Source of the DNA: CALMEE01 sp041748315 | GTDB lineage: Bacteria; Planctomycetota; Planctomycetia; Pirellulales; Pirellulaceae | Assembly (NCBI GenBank): GCA_041748315.1 | Contig: JBGTDM010000154.1 | Coordinates: 11,055 to 75,054 of the forward strand | DNA: 64,000 bases | Direction: 5' to 3' | In this document: positions 62,901 to 64,000 of the stretch, in pieces | Numbering within the stretch: the first letter of the stretch is position 1 | Layout of the letters: the number at the start of each line of letters is the position of its first letter | Translations under genes and position numbers: made by a program | The notes under the pieces: generated by a model | What the model was told of the DNA's origin: nothing | Database searches by the model: none | What the model saw: the letters and a program-made list of their open reading frames with translations, nothing else

Positions 62901-64000
62901 TCATCTGAAGCACCAAGCTGTTGCGGTGCGTCAAGCGAAGCGCGGCGACGAACGGTTTTTTTATTTGGTGAACCCTAACCCATGGCCAGTCCGGTGTCAT
63001 GTTCAAGCGAACCAACAGCGTCCCGTCGACTGGCTGGCGAATCGAGAAACGGAAATCACGATCGATGATCAACATGTCATGGAGATTGAACTCGCTTCGT
63101 TTGAAGTTATCGCTGGCCGGGCTGCGGATCCTGGCTTCGAGTTACTGTACTATTCCGCTAACGTAACTGACGACGTCATTGAAATGTTGAGGCGGCAACT
63201 CGATCGTCTGCAATCCAAAGTCAGCCGAGCCGGTCAGGCCAACCCATGGCCCGTCCTTGCGGATGGCAGCTTTGAAATGGTGGCCGGAAATCATGGGAAC
63301 ACTGAAGGTTGGTCGATCGATCCCAGAAATTTAGGGCTTGTCGAGATCTCAGTGGTAGATCAGGCCAAGTCGGGGGTTCAGTGTTTAACGCTTCGCGCGG
63401 TTGACCATCCGACCTTTATTCGTAGCCAAAAAATTCCCGTGCCCACCACGGGTCGATTGTCCATCACGGCGTGGGTTCGAACCTTGGATGGAAACCGTCA
63501 GCCACCACTCCATATCTCGATCGATGGTTATCATCGAGGTCGACCTTATTATCGCTATGCGAAAGTCGACGAATTACCACAAACCTCGTCTGATCAATCC
63601 ACCTGGAGTCGCATCGCGGTTCATTTCGAAGATATTCCCACCAGTGACTTATCGGACCTAAGGATAGGACTTGATCTGATGGGACAGGGGCACGTTCAAG
63701 TCGACGACGTGCAACTGTATGACCGTTGGTTCGGCGAGCAGGATGCAGCGGCGTTGACGCAACAGTTCGCTCTAGCCAGCTACCGCTTGAAGAACGAGGG
63801 GGATATTGTTGCCTGTCGAGAAGTCCTGGAACAGTATTGGGCGTTGTTTCTGACCGAATATTTTCCGGACAAACCCCAAGTCCAACCTCGTGTCCAGGAA
63901 ATTCCCAAAGAAGCCCATGCTCATGAACGCCAAGGCGATTCGCATGGTCAGCCCATTTTGGAGCAGATTAGGTCGGCCCCCCAACGAATATTTCAACGAC
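59947..64000 (+). CDS. Very large exported protein, 3' end beyond the window
   Basis: An open frame of at least 1351 codons without a stop to the right edge, so its length is unknown. A hydrophobic segment (VMGVAIFCCAFFVIGAAPVV) ends near residue 50 and looks like a signal peptide; the start may be the ATG at 59947, 59974 or 60034. Residues about 60-500 are beta-rich. The central part (about 550-800: LVQYLKANGYTGMALTVAS, DILEMLFRLCDRYQLELVP) resembles the barrel of family 10-like glycoside hydrolases. Near 1100-1260 there is a jelly-roll-like segment ending VQVDDVQLYDRW, as in carbohydrate-binding modules. A role on polysaccharides is suggested but not shown. No catalytic residues were identified. 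Confidence 0.8.
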   Translation, partial: MTRWTDTANMILDTAFAAVYWCALSLQRVMGVAIFCCAFFVIGAAPVVAQHTQLNWEGSESKGVGPAGALQPVPSTSSLTAAGSEFERQRFGFRLTWGGGVQRTWHVAVSITGGELELIQPLGVDPSVPGTTFVSHGTLRVESTEALTFGGVDFEVEASPAASLTLNMFCDESPDVRLHRVITISELSSQILATTLDQEGNRISLQRRPGDELHVETHRRSLVFAPQELLKLSVVPRVDRQTIDGSSRLKVQLQRARGGRVIWSGEFRGKLDSTGNVTGFSDIEVPMPKDDGAYDLNLTLKSKSLLNWNVPDYRRTIQLIVVGTTPRPDAKAVLWSEFGRFEIADVAGSKTIDWRHRITELSSFSAFHQRPFGKTLGNERREVVEYEDRQLVALQPGGWLAIQLAASQIGKPHILEVEYLHDGPMRLGISVLQPDATNQIPHFGTDSGIVIPETAVAPARFEGSGLRKHRIVFWAEHKHPLLLLANQDDERPVMVGEVRILTGPDELASLGLNDRDDDDRKYLAYLEKPLFVQQFDATKWLDEASGQWLDDWQTFEEGASRLVQYLKANGYTGMALTVASDGSALYPSPILQPTPRHDHGAFWSNGQDLMRKDILEMLFRLCDRYQLELVPIIEFSTKLVELETTTQSNSASAEGIQLIDLQGEPIALAGRFMAYNALDQRVQMSLVDVLDELADRYADHPSFGGLGIKLSPDTLLPLGNPQWGMDSLTIARFVSDTQIDLEDGSSDGSLGIDSRLDPRKMVEIRKQILSQHNRTWLQWRAASISNLFEQMQRVVTQRRPGKKLYLLPVDIYQSSAISTNINPTPRRQPDLNQAMIRLGIDVEAIRQSESIELLQPTRLAFNDELSASRLDIHANHNPQTVPFFAAAGGGQLYLHRHRWTHFAQLQQSSPFGQQRADLHRIQPLSPSDIWNRQRFARSLYLQDCKVIMDGGWLLPTGQNSAIAGTIDSYTRLPAQTFESVRPVDDHLKHQAVAVRQAKRGDERFFYLVNPNPWPVRCHVQANQQRPVDWLANRETEITIDDQHVMEIELASFEVIAGRAADPGFELLYYSANVTDDVIEMLRRQLDRLQSKVSRAGQANPWPVLADGSFEMVAGNHGNTEGWSIDPRNLGLVEISVVDQAKSGVQCLTLRAVDHPTFIRSQKIPVPTTGRLSITAWVRTLDGNRQPPLHISIDGYHRGRPYYRYAKVDELPQTSSDQSTWSRIAVHFEDIPTSDLSDLRIGLDLMGQGHVQVDDVQLYDRWFGEQDAAALTQQFALASYRLKNEGDIVACREVLEQYWALFLTEYFPDKPQVQPRVQEIPKEAHAHERQGDSHGQPILEQIRSAPQRIFQR

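Noticed and set aside
1..64000. CRISPR arrays, rRNA and tRNA genes, prophage or intact insertion sequences
   Set aside because: Read through on both strands without finding regularly spaced repeats, tRNA cloverleaf patterns or transposase and phage structural proteins.

Overview
The window looks like a planctomycete chromosome, probably from the Pirellulales (Rhodopirellula/Blastopirellula side). This is inferred from gene content: a DUF1559 pseudopilin-like protein, a Tat-exported Gfo/Idh/MocA oxidoreductase, a WD40 protein with the planctomycete-type C-terminal region, exported CHAT/TPR and gingipain-like proteins, a LysW carrier-protein operon, and short fold-back repeats between genes. 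Base composition is moderate, except for one visibly GC-richer block at 55.9-59.2 kb. I found no rRNA, tRNA, CRISPR array or intact transposase gene.

Layout. 0-2.5 kb: end of a PQQ-type beta-propeller gene and an O-antigen ligase-like membrane protein. 2.9-6.1 kb: Xer-type recombinase, then prmC and prfA, the release factor and its methyltransferase. 6.6-10.4 kb: SBF-like transporter, aroC and an exported protein of unknown function. 10.8-18.1 kb: acyl-CoA dehydrogenase with an odd insertion, MOSC protein, membrane-anchored lipase, Gfo/Idh/MocA protein and a lysophospholipase-like hydrolase. 18.2-20.3 kb: mtnB-mtnD-mtnC of methionine salvage, followed by miaE and a YdcF protein. 22.66-26.96 kb: a compact lysW-lysX-lysY-lysZ-lysK operon in which a 56-residue carrier protein should hold the amino-acid intermediates. 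27-33.2 kb: SDR, a Tat-exported propeller protein, then a sulfotransferase gene directly behind a Wzm/Wzt polysaccharide exporter, suggesting export of a sulfated glycan. 33.4-42.1 kb: DUF6263-like protein, WD40 protein, DUF1559 protein, ilvC and small unknowns. 42.2-48.1 kb: an exported TPR-CHAT protein that lacks the usual CHAT histidine, an exported C25 (gingipain-like) peptidase behind it, and a divergent small lipoprotein. 48.2-51.6 kb: mqnB-mqnD of futalosine menaquinone synthesis, a zinc-ribbon membrane protein and a class 3 lipase. 52-55.2 kb: PutA. 55.9-59.2 kb: two overlapping CPA2-type cation/proton antiporters. 59.9 kb to the end: a very large exported protein that runs off the window.

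Two groups deserve most attention. One is the LysW operon, a complete carrier-protein section for lysine or ornithine synthesis without its aminotransferase. The other is the exported pair of clan CD peptidase-like proteins, one of which appears catalytically degenerate. Two 131-bp fold-back elements at 2.6 kb and 35.2 kb are near-identical inverted copies and look like MITEs. All family names come from reading the protein sequences; no database search was run.
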